Below are positions 1 through 11,653 of a stretch of 64,000 nt of DNA, piece after piece. Source of the DNA: Oidiodendron maius Zn. Its lineage: Eukaryota > Ascomycota > Leotiomycetes > Myxotrichaceae. The DNA is taken from assembly GCA_000827325.1 (NCBI GenBank), contig KN832870.1, forward strand, positions 4,526,001 through 4,590,000. Direction: 5' to 3'. Made by a program: the position numbers and the translations under genes. The notes beneath the pieces are model-generated. The model did no database searches. It saw only the letters and a list, made by a program, of their open reading frames with translations, and had not been told where the DNA came from. The number at the start of each line of letters is the position of its first letter. Position 1 is the first letter of the stretch.

Positions 1-1336
1 GCATCGTCTTGTGCCGTGGGCATGGTTTTCTCCGAGACGCTCTCAATAACATCGAGGACTCGTCCGAGACATGCTAGCTTGGAGTCGACCTTGCGGATGC
101 CAAATTGAGGGGGCGCTTCCCCGGCGGCGCAGAAGGACCAGCATGTTGTACATCTTGGTGATGTGGTGTCGCTCCAGTTTGGGACCCACGATGGCAGATC
201 TGGGACGGCTTGAGAATCCGTGATGCTGTAAAAGGTGTCTAATGAATTATCCTCAAGTAAAGCAGCAATCGTTTCATCTGTATAGATTTGTGACAGGGGT
301 TTTGCGTAGTTAATATCTTGGGCCAGGCTGAAATCTAGCGCCGAAAACAGCCCGTATAAGCCAAATATCTTGTCCTTTGGGTCGGTGGCACTCTTCCCAC
401 GAGCCAATTCCAAAATGGCAGACCTGCTCAGCTTTCCCGACTCCCTTTTTTTGTACCTGAATACAAATGCAGCTAGTTTCACGTGCCAGTCTTCATATCT
501 CTTCAAAATCTCTATCATTCTGGCGTGCAATGCAATCTGGCCACTGAATACTCCGTGACCCAGTAGTGGATTCTCGGCATCTGGGTATGCTTGCAATTGC
601 GCGACGATCTGAGATCCCGCTGCGAAATGACTGAAGTCGATCTTGGCGGAGCCACACATCACATCTACCCGACGGGCCAAGGCGACCTCCTGGATTGTCC
701 ACAGACGTGAGAACCATGGGCGAGAGAAGACACCCTTCAATACACTGTCAAGGACAGGAGAGTTGTCTCCCTTGAGCTTCTCGCATTCCTCTGTCCACAT
801 CACATCAGCTAATCCTATGTGCTTAGAGGAAACATCCCCATACCCTTAAACCGTCTTATCTGAAGGTCTAGCATGCGGGACTGCAAATCCTTGCGCAGCA
901 ACACCGCTGTCATCAAAACCTTCTCAATATACTGAAAGGCCACTGCAGTCTCAGGAGACTCTTCTCCCAGCCACACTGCAACTCTCTGGGCTTTGGTATA
1001 GATCTCTCCCATATGCGTGACCTGCTGATTCCGCTCTGGGATCGAGCTCTGGTCGATACATATCGCATCTATCCAGACTAGGCGCGAATCCCGGCGCAGT
1101 CTCAACCGATTCATCGCAGCCTCGCAGTTGGGAGTAACCAGGAGAGATCTCCCGTTGCATAGGATCTTCTTTGTTGGGACCTGGTCGTCCCACGAATATG
1201 AGAGGGCTTCATACTTGGGAACTTTGTCCAGAGAGAGGGGGATCAGGTCACAGTGGAGATCACCACTGTTGGCTGGCTTGAGCTTCAATATTCGTATGAA
1301 GCGTTCGGCTAGTGGTTTATACTCATATCTCTCCAT
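1..1336 (-). CDS. HET-domain protein (heterokaryon incompatibility), partial at the left edge
   Basis: Exons are complement(844..1336) and complement(<1..790), split by a 53 nt intron (791..843) with a GTATGG donor, a CTGAT branch site and a CAG acceptor. The start is the ATG at 1334-1336. The product carries the HET domain in order: YEALSYSWD (residues 42-50), LVWIDAICIDQ (86-96) and AVWLGEE (about 120), then after the intron RPWFSRLWTIQEV and DPKDKIFGLYGLF. These are the hallmark blocks of Pfam HET (PF06985), found in proteins that trigger non-self recognition and cell death when incompatible hyphae fuse. The frame stays open to base 1, so the C-terminal part lies outside the window. Which incompatibility system it belongs to, if any, cannot be told; most fungi carry dozens of orphan HET genes. 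The domain call is firm and the biological role is inference. Confidence 0.9.
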
Positions 1337-2887
1337 GGCTCATTGTGCACCTAGGTATTCTGGCACGTGATTTAAAAGTTGATAATTTTCATTTCTGTCG
1401 TTCTGTCATTAAGCCTCACATCGCGGGGGGTGCTGAAGATCCTGTAGCTACCTAGGGACTTGAGCTCAGCCGCTCTGGTGAGGCGCCTGATTTCCTGGCG
1501 CATTGCACGTGCTTGGACCGCCTGTCCCGCCCACATAGGTATCTTCGCGAGTTCTTCCTTAAAGTATTATCCACTTCATCTGAGAATAATATACCGTACA
1601 AACTACCATTGCAACCAGCCCCGATTCCCCCATGCCAGACTCTTGCTTAAAATGAGCTGAGGCTACTCGCTAAGTGATCCTGCAGCTCGGCGAATAAACC
1701 AGCGAGTTTCAAAGCTTTTAAGGAAGTCTTGCGTTATCTAGTTTATCTTAGCATTTAATTCGTCTACTTTTATGCTAACTTAGTAAATTGCATGTAGAAG
1801 AGATATCTATGTGCAAAGGTCCTGCAAGAGGCACGGTTTCATTTTCTGGTACAGTAAATTTGACTTGATCCTGCATATCTCTTCCCCATCCATCAAGCAC
1901 GATCTCACATATGCGATTCAATTTTCCTTTCTCAAGAAGACTTCAAAGGGCGAAACCAAGAAATTAATAAATTGAAATTTCTGGATCAAGACAATGACAG
2001 TCTTTAGTTATCGCTTCCTTGCTCTTGCGACCCCCCTCTTCTCAATTTGCTTTCTCGCTCACACAGCTACAATATATATGCAAGTCCCTTTGCAACCAAA
2101 CATCCTTCCATTTGCCCAATTGATTAACGTGATGACAGTACTTAGCAAGGGCACAAATGCCAAAGCCAAGACTGAAGATGAAGCCACTGAGATGGTCGCG
2201 ATGAAGACGAGTACAGTTCTATAATGTGCTAAACTCACGTACTCTTATAAGAGCTGCATTTATGACATTGTATTATTCTTTTCTACGACCTCCTATTGCC
2301 CTAGAAACTGCTCACATGACAATATTTATCTACTATTGTGAAAATGACGTAAAAGTTGACAGTCTCTATGACTGAGACAGGAGTTCCAAGCAGCAGAAAC
2401 TGGGCATTCTTATGTGATCACTAAACCACCCTGCGGGTCTGGGCACCTACACTACAGACCGTCGTCCACGCTATTAATCCGCCTTATCATGGCATAAATC
2501 TCCTAGTTCTCCAATTTGAAACTCTCTGCTTATATGTATGACTCCAGGTCTGATTGTCACGTGATGTTATCATATGTCATGGCCTCAAATTACACCTCCA
2601 TACAATCCCCTCGACACCCCTCATACAGTATTGCATCTCGTAAGATATATGAATTGGCTACAGTCAGCATACATACACGTCTGGTAAGCTGAATCAACAG
2701 CCTAGTGGATATGAAGCTGGGCCGCAGCCTGGATTTCCTAAACTGGACAATGAAAAGTCTGGCCTTTATAATCACTTGGACGTGCTCTAAATATGCCTCT
2801 GTATAAGAACAGCTATCATTAACTGAAACCCCCAAACAAATAATTACTGATCTTTCGAAATCCGCCAAGCGCGCTATATTATTCACC
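1337..2887. other. Gene-poor stretch between the HET gene and the enoyl reductase
   Basis: AT-rich sequence of about 1.5 kb with no family-recognisable frame. It holds a small ATG frame on the plus strand (1994..2224, 76 codons) with a hydrophobic N-terminus that could pass for a signal peptide. That frame has no recognisable domain and no supporting splice signals, so it is not called a gene. The right end must contain the promoter of the reductase that starts at 2888. Confidence 0.5.
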
Positions 2888-4102
2888 ATGCATCCGGCCG
2901 TCGTTACTGTCTCTAAAGGTGCACCGCTTGAGATCCTCCAAGTCCCAACAATCGACCCCGTTGATGACGAGGTGCAAGTGAGAGTCGAGTGGACAGCATC
3001 GACTCCCCTTGATTTGCACCAAAGTGATGGTGGATTATTAGTAACCCACCCTCAAGTTCTGGGCGATGGTGTCGCTGGACCGGTTGTAAAAGTTGGACCT
3101 AAGGTTAAGAAACTACAGGTTGGCGATATGGTATGTATTAACGGCACGCTAGAAAATCCAATATCTAATTTTATAGGTCTTCGGATTCACCTGGCGTGAG
3201 CAAAAAGAGAAGGCCTTTCAGGAATTCTGCGTTGCTCCCGAATATCTTCTGGGAAAAGTAACAAGCACCTTTTGTTCAAGCCAAGAGACATGTCATCGTT
3301 AACTATTCTCAGATTCCTATTGGATTCACTCCCCAACAAGCAGTTGTTCTCGGGAACAACTTCGTAACCGTATTCCATGCTGTGACCACCGATCTTGAGC
3401 TTCCTCTTCCCTGGCCAGTGCCTGCCGCCGCGCCGCCTCATGCCGATGATACGATCTTGATCTGGGGCGGCTCTTCTTCCGTCGGGCAATATGCGCTCCA
3501 GATTCTTCGCCACTGGGGTTATCGCAAGCTCATTGCCACGGGCTCTCCTAAGCATCACGATTTGCTGATGTCTCTTGGAGCATTGGAAGTGTTTGATTAT
3601 CGAGACCCTAGTATTGTCAAGTCAATCCTAGACGCCTATGGAGCGATCCCATTTATACTTGATTGTATTGGATCGAAGGACGGAAGTATTGCCCCTATTG
3701 CAAAGATTGCAAGGAAGGGGTCGAAAGTCGCAATACTCTTGCCAGTCATTATGAAGGATTCTACAGAGACCGAGGAACCAGTATATGAGATGGACGTAGA
3801 GAAGGCTGCTGCATGGGCAGAGGGAGTGGATGCAAGGGGTGTTCGTACCCACTTCTATCTTCAGGTGAGTTGCACCTCTATGCAAGGTGGAATATTCTAA
3901 CCGGAAGGGTAAGAACGAGGTGTTCAAAAACGAGCTGCAGTCAACCATCATGCCGACGCTGCTTGCGGAAGGAATTGTAAAGCCGAATAAATTTCGCATC
4001 GTCGAAGGGAAGACGATGCTCGAGAGAGCTCAAAATGCACTAGATCTACTGAGGCGAAAGGAAGTGAGCGCGGAGAGATTGGTTTGGCGAGTTGCAGAAT
4101 AA
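2888..4102 (+). CDS. MDR-family enoyl reductase / zinc-binding dehydrogenase (toxD-like)
   Basis: Four exons, join(2888..3130, 3177..3257, 3313..3864, 3908..4102), all in phase 0, give 356 aa. The introns are 46, 55, 50-class and 43 nt; the third (3865..3907) has GTGAGT, CTAAC and AAG signals. The start ATG precedes HPAVVTVSKGAPLEI, followed by the GroES-like segment (GDGVAGPVVKVGPKVKKLQVGD) and a Rossmann nucleotide-binding fold whose glycine-rich segment reads WGGSSSVGQYALQ. The family is NADPH-dependent medium-chain reductases, which act alone or as trans-enoyl reductase partners of polyketide synthases (LovC and ToxD type). No Cys/His set for catalytic zinc is evident, as usual for this subgroup. 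No polyketide synthase lies nearby, so a role in secondary metabolism is not shown. It converges with the MTHFR gene 389 bp downstream. Confidence 0.88.
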
Positions 4103-4490
4103 CTAGAAGAAACAGGACTGGGGAATTGGAATCTAAGAAACACGCCAAAATTGCTAACTTTATTCGAAGAGTCGAGTGATTCTTATCATGAACTTCAATT
4201 CTACTCATCACATGAGCCGTTGAAGGCATTCCCGGAACGTTTTTAATATCCCCAAGACCATGCCCACTATTTTAGATCGTTGAGACCATGTATAAACGCC
4301 AAACTTGTTGAAGTTTGTCCCAAAGATTATGCAAACCATTGTTACTTTTGCGCTTCTTCAGATCGTTGAGATCACTGAGAACGCCAAACTTGTTGAAGTT
4401 TGCTCCAAACACCACGCTGAATGCAATGCAGAATGCAGTGGGTCCGCAGACCATCCACCTGTATGTTGAATCATGAAATCATGTATAAAA
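4103..4490. repeat. Convergent intergenic spacer with an imperfect direct repeat (about 51 bp, two copies)
   Basis: Two similar segments lie at about 4273-4325 and 4361-4411. Each begins AGATCGTTGAGA and contains AACGCCAAACTTGTTGAAG. They are offset by about 88 bp and roughly 80% identical by eye. They sit between the 3' ends of the reductase and MTHFR genes, probably in the MTHFR 3' UTR or just beyond it. No protein-coding meaning is seen. Confidence 0.6.
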
Positions 4491-6405
4491 TTAGTGACTG
4501 ACAGCCGTCCCATTTGTCAGGGGCCTAGAATCCACCCCATTTGACGCAGAATGGTTGCCGTTCGTCTGTGGGACTTGAACCTCTTTCGTCAGATCCTCTA
4601 CCTCTAGACCATCGAACAGTGGAAACAAGCCATGCGTTTGATGGAAGTCATTGTGAACTGAAGGAAGGTTAGGTGAAGGACGAGAAATGGGTAAGCAACA
4701 ACATACCAATGTTAACAAGATACCACGACTCCATGAGAGACTCGATCAAGACCCGACTAGGACTTGACGCGTCATGACATTTAGCCCAATCCTCCCCTAG
4801 ACGGAATGCTTCGTCTTTCCAGGCCAAGAAACTTATGGTCTCCACAATGGTAGGCTGTACAATTTCTTTACCTGGAAACACTCCCCAGGTAACGGCATTT
4901 GGTCCATCCCCTAGAGAATTGGTCATTAAGTTGCCGGCCTTGTTGACAGCATAGTAGGTCAAGTCAGGATCCTTCTCGATCCGGCCAATGAGCGCACTCA
5001 TCAGGCTTGGAGGCACCAACAGTTCAAGGTAAGCCTTCTGATAGACGTAGCCATTGGTGGGGCCCCAGCCATACACCGGATCTGAAGACCTCACGCCATC
5101 AATTGCAGGCTGAGAATTGATGGTGAGCAGTCCGCGCTTATTGAGACTGATGAGGTCGACTTTAATGGAGTCCGCCTCACTGGTAATAGGAGCTTCGCTC
5201 CACGGCAGGGCCTCGACCCCATGTTCGAGATACTTCACGAATACATCAGCAATATCCTTGATAGACTTTGGTTCGCCCCAGAGCTTCCGGTTCTGCTCAT
5301 TGGTGCCTTTTAGACCGATGCCATAAGCATCCAATTCACCAAACGCAGGGGATCTTGAGTCGCCCCATCTGCCGTTCGGGAATTCATCCCAGTCCTGAGT
5401 TCGTGTGACGTAGGATTTGTTCCGGTTCTTCCAGAAGATTGGACGAACATCCTCCTCGCGTCGCCCAAGCCCAAGGGATTGTCGCCAAGGGAGGGCTTGC
5501 TTCCGTGGGCGCTCAGTCGATGGCATAAGGCCCAGCTCTCCAAGAACCATCTGAGTCGCTTGCGCAAGATTCATAGTGTAAAAGTGCAGGTGGTGGATTC
5601 CTGCTTCCAGAATCCTCCTGCACATTGTAGCGACCAAGCCAGTACCAATGTTTCGCACTGCTGCATCGTCATTCTTTACTTCCTCCAGCGCCGCGCTCCA
5701 TTCTGGAGGTATCTTGCAGCCCATGTGATTGCACCTCCGAAGAAAGCTCGCGTACGTATTTATCGGCATGATGCCGGGAATAATAGGAATAGTGATGCCC
5801 TTGGCTCTCACTTTCCCGACCCATTCAATGAAGTTATCCACATCATAGAACATCTGAGTAACGATGAACGTAGCTCCGGCGTCAACCTTCTCCTTCAGGT
5901 GGTCCATCAAGAGCTCAAGATCATCCTGGTCGTCACATCCCTCGGGGTATCCCGCAACTCCGATATCAAAGTGGTTCCCGTATGTATCGCGAATGTGTTT
6001 GACCAAGTCCTTGGCATACTGGAACCCATCTTCCGTAGCTACCCACTTTTCCTTCTCTCTGGGGGGGTCTCCTCGGAGGGCGAGAATATTTGTGCAGCCT
6101 GCCTTGTATGCATTCCCGAGAGCCTCGTCCACTTTGTCCTTACCCATATCAGTACATGTCAAGTGCATGCATGTCTCGAGTCCATACTGCGACTGAGCGA
6201 CATTCACCATCTCACATGTCAATTGTGCTAATCGGCCTCCAGCGCCCCATGTGATGTCGATAAAGTTGGGGCCGAGGCCGTGCATGCGGTCCATTCGGTC
6301 ATAGAGATTCTGAACGCCCTGCGCCGTCTTCGGAGGAAAGAATTCGAAAGAGAATGTTGGCCGGCCGACCTTCGCATCATCCGATAGCATGTCCTTGATA
6401 TGCAT
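4491..6405 (-). CDS. Methylenetetrahydrofolate reductase
   Basis: Exons complement(4707..6405) and complement(4491..4657) give 621 aa. The 49 nt intron has a GTATGT donor, a CTAAC branch site and a CAG acceptor, and it rejoins as YLVNIVHNDFHQTHG, a conserved C-terminal block of eukaryotic MTHFR. The N-terminal catalytic TIM barrel (about residues 1-300) is clear: FSFEFFPPKT (18-27, with the catalytic Glu), DITWGAGG (50-57) and NILALRGDPP (106-115). The C-terminal regulatory half includes YGWGPTNGYVYQKAYLE and AVTWGVFPGKE. The enzyme reduces 5,10-methylene-THF to 5-methyl-THF with FAD and NAD(P)H, feeding methionine synthesis. Fungi usually have two paralogs (yeast MET12 and MET13); I cannot say which this is. 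The last residues are a low-complexity tail (TNGNHSASNG) typical of divergent fungal C-termini. The start at 6405 is supported by the conserved N-terminus following directly. Confidence 0.96.
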
Positions 6406-7326
6406 CTTGGAGGCGTGGGAGTTTTTGTTGCAATTTGGGTTGGGATCTCAGTCTGACTCAATGGCGCAGCGTTAGCAGGAATTCGAGCCCGAGCGGAGAA
6501 GGAATGCCACAATTCGGATGAGGCGGTCTGAAAGTACTCCAAGCATCACTCCTTTCACATCTAAAGAGCCGCCAGCTAGCAGGAGAAGATCAGGGACTCA
6601 CCGTGCGGTCCCCCGCTCTCGTCCAACGTACGGTTTCCTCCTGTTCTCTGCTTGCGGCAGCTGGGGCTAGCCGAAGTATCTTTTGCGGGCCCAACGATCC
6701 GCTGCCTCGCGCTGCATGTACACAGGTTGTCAAGAGAACTCGGGGAGAGTTTGAAGATGTAGGAAGAAAGTCGGGCGCTGTCAGAGCAGCCGTATGTACT
6801 TTAAAATGAGGATCGGGCGAATCGGCGCTTGGTGGGGTTGCGGACTTTCTGGACGCCCGCAGAATTTGTCCCACTTTAAGCGAGAGACCGACTGTGGGAT
6901 GTGGATGCTCGGGACATTTATATGAACCTAGTTTGTATGATACGGGTCGGAATGCCAGACGTAGGGATCCAGGAAGGGCTACGGAAGATAAAAATCGAAC
7001 TGTTTTTATCCTTCCTGTCTGAGGAAGTGGTCAAGTGCTGAGGGTGTTTGCGGGTGTTCCTGGACGGAACCCGAGGTGGCGGGCAACAAACAATTACGAA
7101 TAACCTATATGAATATGCTTATAAAGGTATATATATTGAGCTCAATGTGACACAGCATCATCGTAGCACATCAATCAATATCTTTGTCTATGCACTACAG
7201 CTTAGGCAATCCATATTGTGCAATGTCTCAACGCCATGACCCCTTCATCCCAAGCGCCGATGGATATTATAATATCTCTCACTAAAATACTGTCACTGAA
7301 ATCCGATAAATGCAGTCCCAATGCGC
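6406..7326. promoter_or_regulatory. MTHFR upstream region (about 920 bp)
   Basis: This is non-coding sequence between the MTHFR start and the 3' end of the GCP2 gene, both on the minus strand. It must hold the MTHFR promoter and 5' UTR. Several short frames occur but none shows a domain or conserved splice pattern. I recognise no specific operator. Confidence 0.5.
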
Positions 7327-10183
7327 CTAGGCCTCGTTATCATCGTCATTCCGAAGGCCGCTGTACTGCGTTCCTTGGTTTGCTGTGCTTAACCGCGCAC
7401 AGAGTCCCAAGAGCACGACCGTCTCCGTTGCAGCATAGTGATTAAGGGCATCCAGGAGGATCTGCAGATGCCGGCTGAAGTTATCTTCAAACTTTTTGAT
7501 AACGTCAAACATCTTCTCGAGTCGTGCAGAGTCGGGAGGGCCGCCGGGATTTTGTGCGTTCTGGTCAGCATGCCGCTGCCGATCAGCCTGCAGCCGGGCC
7601 CATTGCTGTTTACTCATGGAGAATGGCTTCTCTGATCCATTCAGGTCTGGATCGTTCTGTTGCAATTCTCTTGACAGCCAGTTCGTGAAGGTAGCAAACA
7701 TCGTACAGGTTTGCATGAGTTTGGAGTGAATCTAAAGGGATTAATAAATTATCTACTCAGAGCTCGGCTTGAGAATTACCTTCAATAATCTGCTGTTAGT
7801 GAGCATACACTCCTTCAAGCAAGTGTCCAGAAAATCTACATGGTCTTGCATTAGCTTATCCACAGTACGAACTGTTGATTTCGCTTTGTCCTCGCTGTCA
7901 TCTTTAGTGCTCAGTCGCCCCATTAACGATTGCCAGTTAGGTTCAATGACCTCGGCCGTACAGAAGTACAGAAGTTGTTGCACAAAGACAAGCATCCGAG
8001 CGCGCAATGTGAACACGCGACGTTTCCACATTTCTAAAGCTTTGTTTGAACTCTGATGCGACCAGCTGGCTGCCCTGTTATGCGTTTGCCAGCAGGAGAC
8101 CAGTTGCTGCTCGAGGTATCGTAATGACAGTAGGTACCGAAACAAGGCTTGGTACCTCCAAATAGTTTTTCGACTGATTACCAGCGATACTGGGAAGGGA
8201 ACTGAATAGTCCAATTGTAAGGAGGTGAAGCCCACAATATTCTTGTCGTTCTCATTGACCGGTTGCGCCGCGGGAGTTTGAAGAGTCTCTCCTTGCTCTA
8301 TACCGGATATATTAACAACTCTAGTCAGGGAGTTGGTCAGGCTGACTTCATTCATCTCAACCTTGATATCTTCCTTAAAAGGATCTTGCGCAGCAACACT
8401 CCCTGGCTGTCGCAAGACAAGGTCAAGTAATGATTGGAGCTTGCTTGTATTCACAGCCTTTACTGGCTTTCTTAGTTCAGATGCACCGAGCTCGAGGAAA
8501 TATGAGAAGAAATCTGATCGATCGAGGAAGAAATAGTGCTTCAAAGATCGTAGGCGCGCAGGTAGAGCATGGGTTGTGAGAAGGAGTTCTAGCAAGGACT
8601 CATTGGCATATGCATATGCGCTGTTAACATTATCCAGGAATCGATTATCATCGAATGATCGAGGCACATCTTTCACAGCCTTGCTGACGTCCACTCCACC
8701 GCATTCGCGAACGACGTTCAGGTACTTGCCCGCTAATAAGACTTTATCCTTCACGCCTTCAAGTTGGGGTGGCACATCGGTGTCCCGAATTGTATACCGC
8801 CTCTCCCAATACTCGTCTGTATAGTCCTGCTCTAGCCTCTCACGCTTAATGCTTTTCTGTTCCCTAACAAGAAACTCTGCGTGGGGATCTTTAATGCTCC
8901 CATGATGTAGCCATTCATTCAACATCGTCATGTACGGCCGACTGGAGTCTCGTAATAATCCGGTAAGAAGAGATCGGGCAGCAGGGTCTCCAGACATGGT
9001 CTCCAGGCGTTTGGTAATTAGGCCCAGGACGCTTCCACCTTTACAAATCTTCTTTCCGGGTATATTCCCCGGCCCTAGATCCCCGCCTTCTCTCAAAGTC
9101 TCCAGAATATTGTCATAATCATCAAAGTCTCCATCAGAATCAAGGTCCTCTTCCAGCAATGAGTTTCTTTTGAGGATCTCGTGGGCCAGCGAGTATAACT
9201 GAAACATCATATGACTAGTTGGAAGCGTATATAAATTCAAAACATGCAACGTGAAGGATGGATTCGTAAGGAATTGCGTCTCTAGCTGTGCAATCAGAAC
9301 CAGGTAATCTTGCAGTATCTTCCGAATAGCTGCACAGAGAGCGTGGTTCACCGCGCCAAATTCCTCTCGACTCTGGACTTCTACAAAGCCCTCAATAGCG
9401 CCGTAATAGGTTGCCATCTTCAACATCGTCGTTGTCAGATCTTGTAGACTGGGGTCCAGCCCCGGTAGCACTTTAAAAGTTGGTCCGACAAGGCGATCTT
9501 TCTCTTCATTGGGATTGTATGTCTTTGCGAATCGAATGTATTGGCCCTCATAACCCATGAAAACGAAAAGCAAGTCTTCTAAAATTGCAGCTTCTTGGAC
9601 CTCCAAGGACAATTGAGAGAGAGGTGTGGGTTGTAGCGATTGCGGCGCCTGCGAAGCAAGCAGAGGTATAGATATTCGAGGTGCCAGGGGCGCTGTCGTA
9701 TGCGGTACTAATGAGGCTTCCGGATTCCATGGGACTAGACCAAATATTGTCAGGGCAGTTAGTGATGAAACTGCGACGAAGCCTACCTTGCGCTGATTCC
9801 GCCCTGCTTAATCTTGGCCTATGATCCGCAGAATTAGTCCTGCTAACCTCACTTGGCCTCACCCGCTCCTGCTGCTGCATTTGTGTAGCCGACCGCCTCT
9901 CTGGGCTTCTTGTCCTTGAAGTCAGCGTCTCCCTAGTTGTCACCTGTACCCTCTCTGTTCTGCGCTCTTCCAGTGCACTTTTTGTTCTCTGCGATGTTGA
10001 GGGAACTCTCCTATGAGCGCTTCCAGAGGTAGACGTCTGCGGGGACTGTGGTCGTCGTGGATCTCTCTCTGCCTTGGAACCTCCTTGCTGCCCAGACGAC
10101 AGGCGGGGTCGAGAGGCTCCATTGTCATTTGCGATCCTCCGCTCCGCAAGTGACGAAGGTCTATTATTGGAGGATGAAGACAT
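7327..10183 (-). CDS. Gamma-tubulin complex component 2 (GCP2 / Spc97 / Alp4)
   Basis: Three exons, complement(join(7327..7731, 7780..9734, 9787..10183)), give 918 aa, close to the usual 900. Introns are 48 nt (7732..7779) and 52 nt (9735..9786, GTAGGC donor, CTAAC branch). The first about 130 residues are disordered and Ser/Arg-rich. After the intron come PWNPEASLVPHTTAPLAPR, a block seen in fungal GCP2, and SLEVQEAAILEDLLFVFMG. GRIP1 follows (ATYYGAIEGFVE, then DYTDEYWERRYTI, then KYLNVVRECGG, matching metazoan GCP2 closely), then GRIP2 (FPVSLVISRKTIWRYQALFRYLLSLRYLEQ). GCP2 pairs with GCP3 and gamma-tubulin in the small complex that nucleates microtubules at spindle pole bodies. It is an essential single-copy gene. 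It is divergent from the proteasome alpha5 gene, with 364 bp between the start codons. Confidence 0.95.
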
Positions 10184-10547
10184 TGCTGCTCACATTTGGA
10201 CGCAGCTGTTAATAAGTCCAGAAGAAGGGTTGTGCAGAGAAGCAGGCGGCTCAAGATAATTTCATCGTCTGGCGCGCTTCTTTGGAGGACGCGTTTGGAA
10301 ACATCGATACTCGCGAGAGCTAGCTTGTTCAAGCCTCAGGCCACAATAAGCTTCGTACCTTTGGCTTGCCTAGAACTCCCTTCAGTAAACGCAAAACCAT
10401 CAACCTACTGTCAGCCAGAGTTACGGCCTTTTTTTCCACTTGTGAGAGTTAAATCAAGCACTGCAATACTCATCAGAGCTTACTCTACAGCCTACGCTTT
10501 CTCATACCCCTCGAATCCCACGCTCGTCTCTCCTCACTTCCTCCGAG
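10184..10547. promoter_or_regulatory. Shared divergent promoter of GCP2 and proteasome alpha5, with one MCB-like ACGCGT
   Basis: A 364 bp spacer separates the two start codons. It contains the palindrome ACGCGT at 10289-10294, about 105 bp from the GCP2 start, with GGCGCGC nearby. ACGCGT is the MluI cell-cycle box bound by MBF in yeasts. A cell-cycle link would suit a spindle-pole gene, but one hexamer is weak evidence. No perfect Rpn4-type proteasome element (GGTGGCAAA) was seen. Confidence 0.4.
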
Positions 10548-11448
10548 ATGTTTATTGCTCGGTCAGAATATGGTAAGTCATTGAGAGCTCCCACAAGACG
10601 CTTTGAGCTATATCTAATGCTGTGACAGATCGAGGCATTAAGTACGTATCCAGAACCTTCTCTCATCCTGCAGAGTTCCTAATCTAACCACTTCCTCAGC
10701 ACCTTCTCCCCAGAAGGCCGCCTCTTCCAAGTCGAATACTCCCTCGAGGCCATCAAGCTAGGATCCACAGCAATCGGGGTAGCCACAGGCGGCGGTGTCG
10801 TTCTCGGCGTGGAAAAGCGAGTCACATCGACACTGCTCGAAACGTCGTCTGTTGAGAAGATAGTGGAGATCGACCGGCATATCGGGTGCGCCATGTCGGG
10901 CCTGCAAGCCGATGCGCGATCGATGGTTGAGCACGCGCGTGTTGAGTCCCAGAATCACTCCTTCAACTACAACGAACCATTGAGGGTCGAGAGTTGCACG
11001 CAGGCGATCTGTGATCTGGCGCTGAGGTTTGGCGAGGGCGCGGACGGAGAGGAGAGTATCATGAGCAGGCCATTCGGCGTGGCTCTGCTGATTGCTGGAT
11101 ACGATGAGGATGGCCCCCAGCTGTATCATGCGGAGCCGAGTGGGACATTTTATCGGTATGATGCGAAGGCAATAGGATCTGGATCGGAAGGCGCTCAGGC
11201 GGAGCTACAAAATGAATTTCACAAGGTAGGAAGTAAATCGTGCGCCCTGTTGTGACACGCTGACTCTATTCTAGTCACTTACCATAGAAGAAGCGGAGAC
11301 GTTAGTCCTCAAGACCCTGAAGCAAGTTATGGAGGAGAAGCTGGATTCAAAGAATGTACAGCTGGCAAGTGTAACCAAGGAGAAGGGCTTCAGGATCTAT
11401 ACCGACGAGGAGATGGCAACAGTAGTTGAGAGGCTGCCAGCAAATTGA
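10548..11448 (+). CDS. pup2: 20S proteasome subunit alpha type-5 (Pup2)
   Basis: Four exons, join(10548..10572, 10629..10641, 10700..11225, 11275..11448), give 245 aa (human PSMA5 has 241). The first two exons are only 25 and 13 nt, but splicing them restores [19 protein letters not shown], the near-invariant alpha5 N-terminus. The proteasome alpha signature continues as [20 protein letters not shown], then [36 protein letters not shown] and [20 protein letters not shown]. Alpha subunits form the outer rings of the 20S core, gate the channel and dock the regulatory particle; they are not proteolytic. All three introns are 49-58 nt with good donors and acceptors. Convergent with the Zn2Cys6 gene 205 bp away. 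Confidence 0.96.
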
Positions 11449-11653
11449 GCGAGAGATACGTGGAATTGAATCGCATTGCATGGCTTGATAATCAGAACTG
11501 TACAATCTCACAATTCTAGTCGAGGCAAAATGTGCGAAGATGGTGGCCGGCTATTTTGCCTCTTGTACAGTAATTCGTAACTCGTTATAACGTACATTTC
11601 GGCCGCTAGATTCCGCTGCAGACCGCAAATAAGCCTCCCGTGCCATCTGTTAT

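Noticed and set aside
1994-2224. 76-codon frame with a hydrophobic N-terminus, possible secreted peptide
   Set aside because: No domain, no conserved Cys pattern, in an AT-rich gene-poor region; length compatible with chance.
5479-6231. 250-codon plus-strand frame across MTHFR
   Set aside because: Antisense shadow of the MTHFR coding region; no domain recognised.
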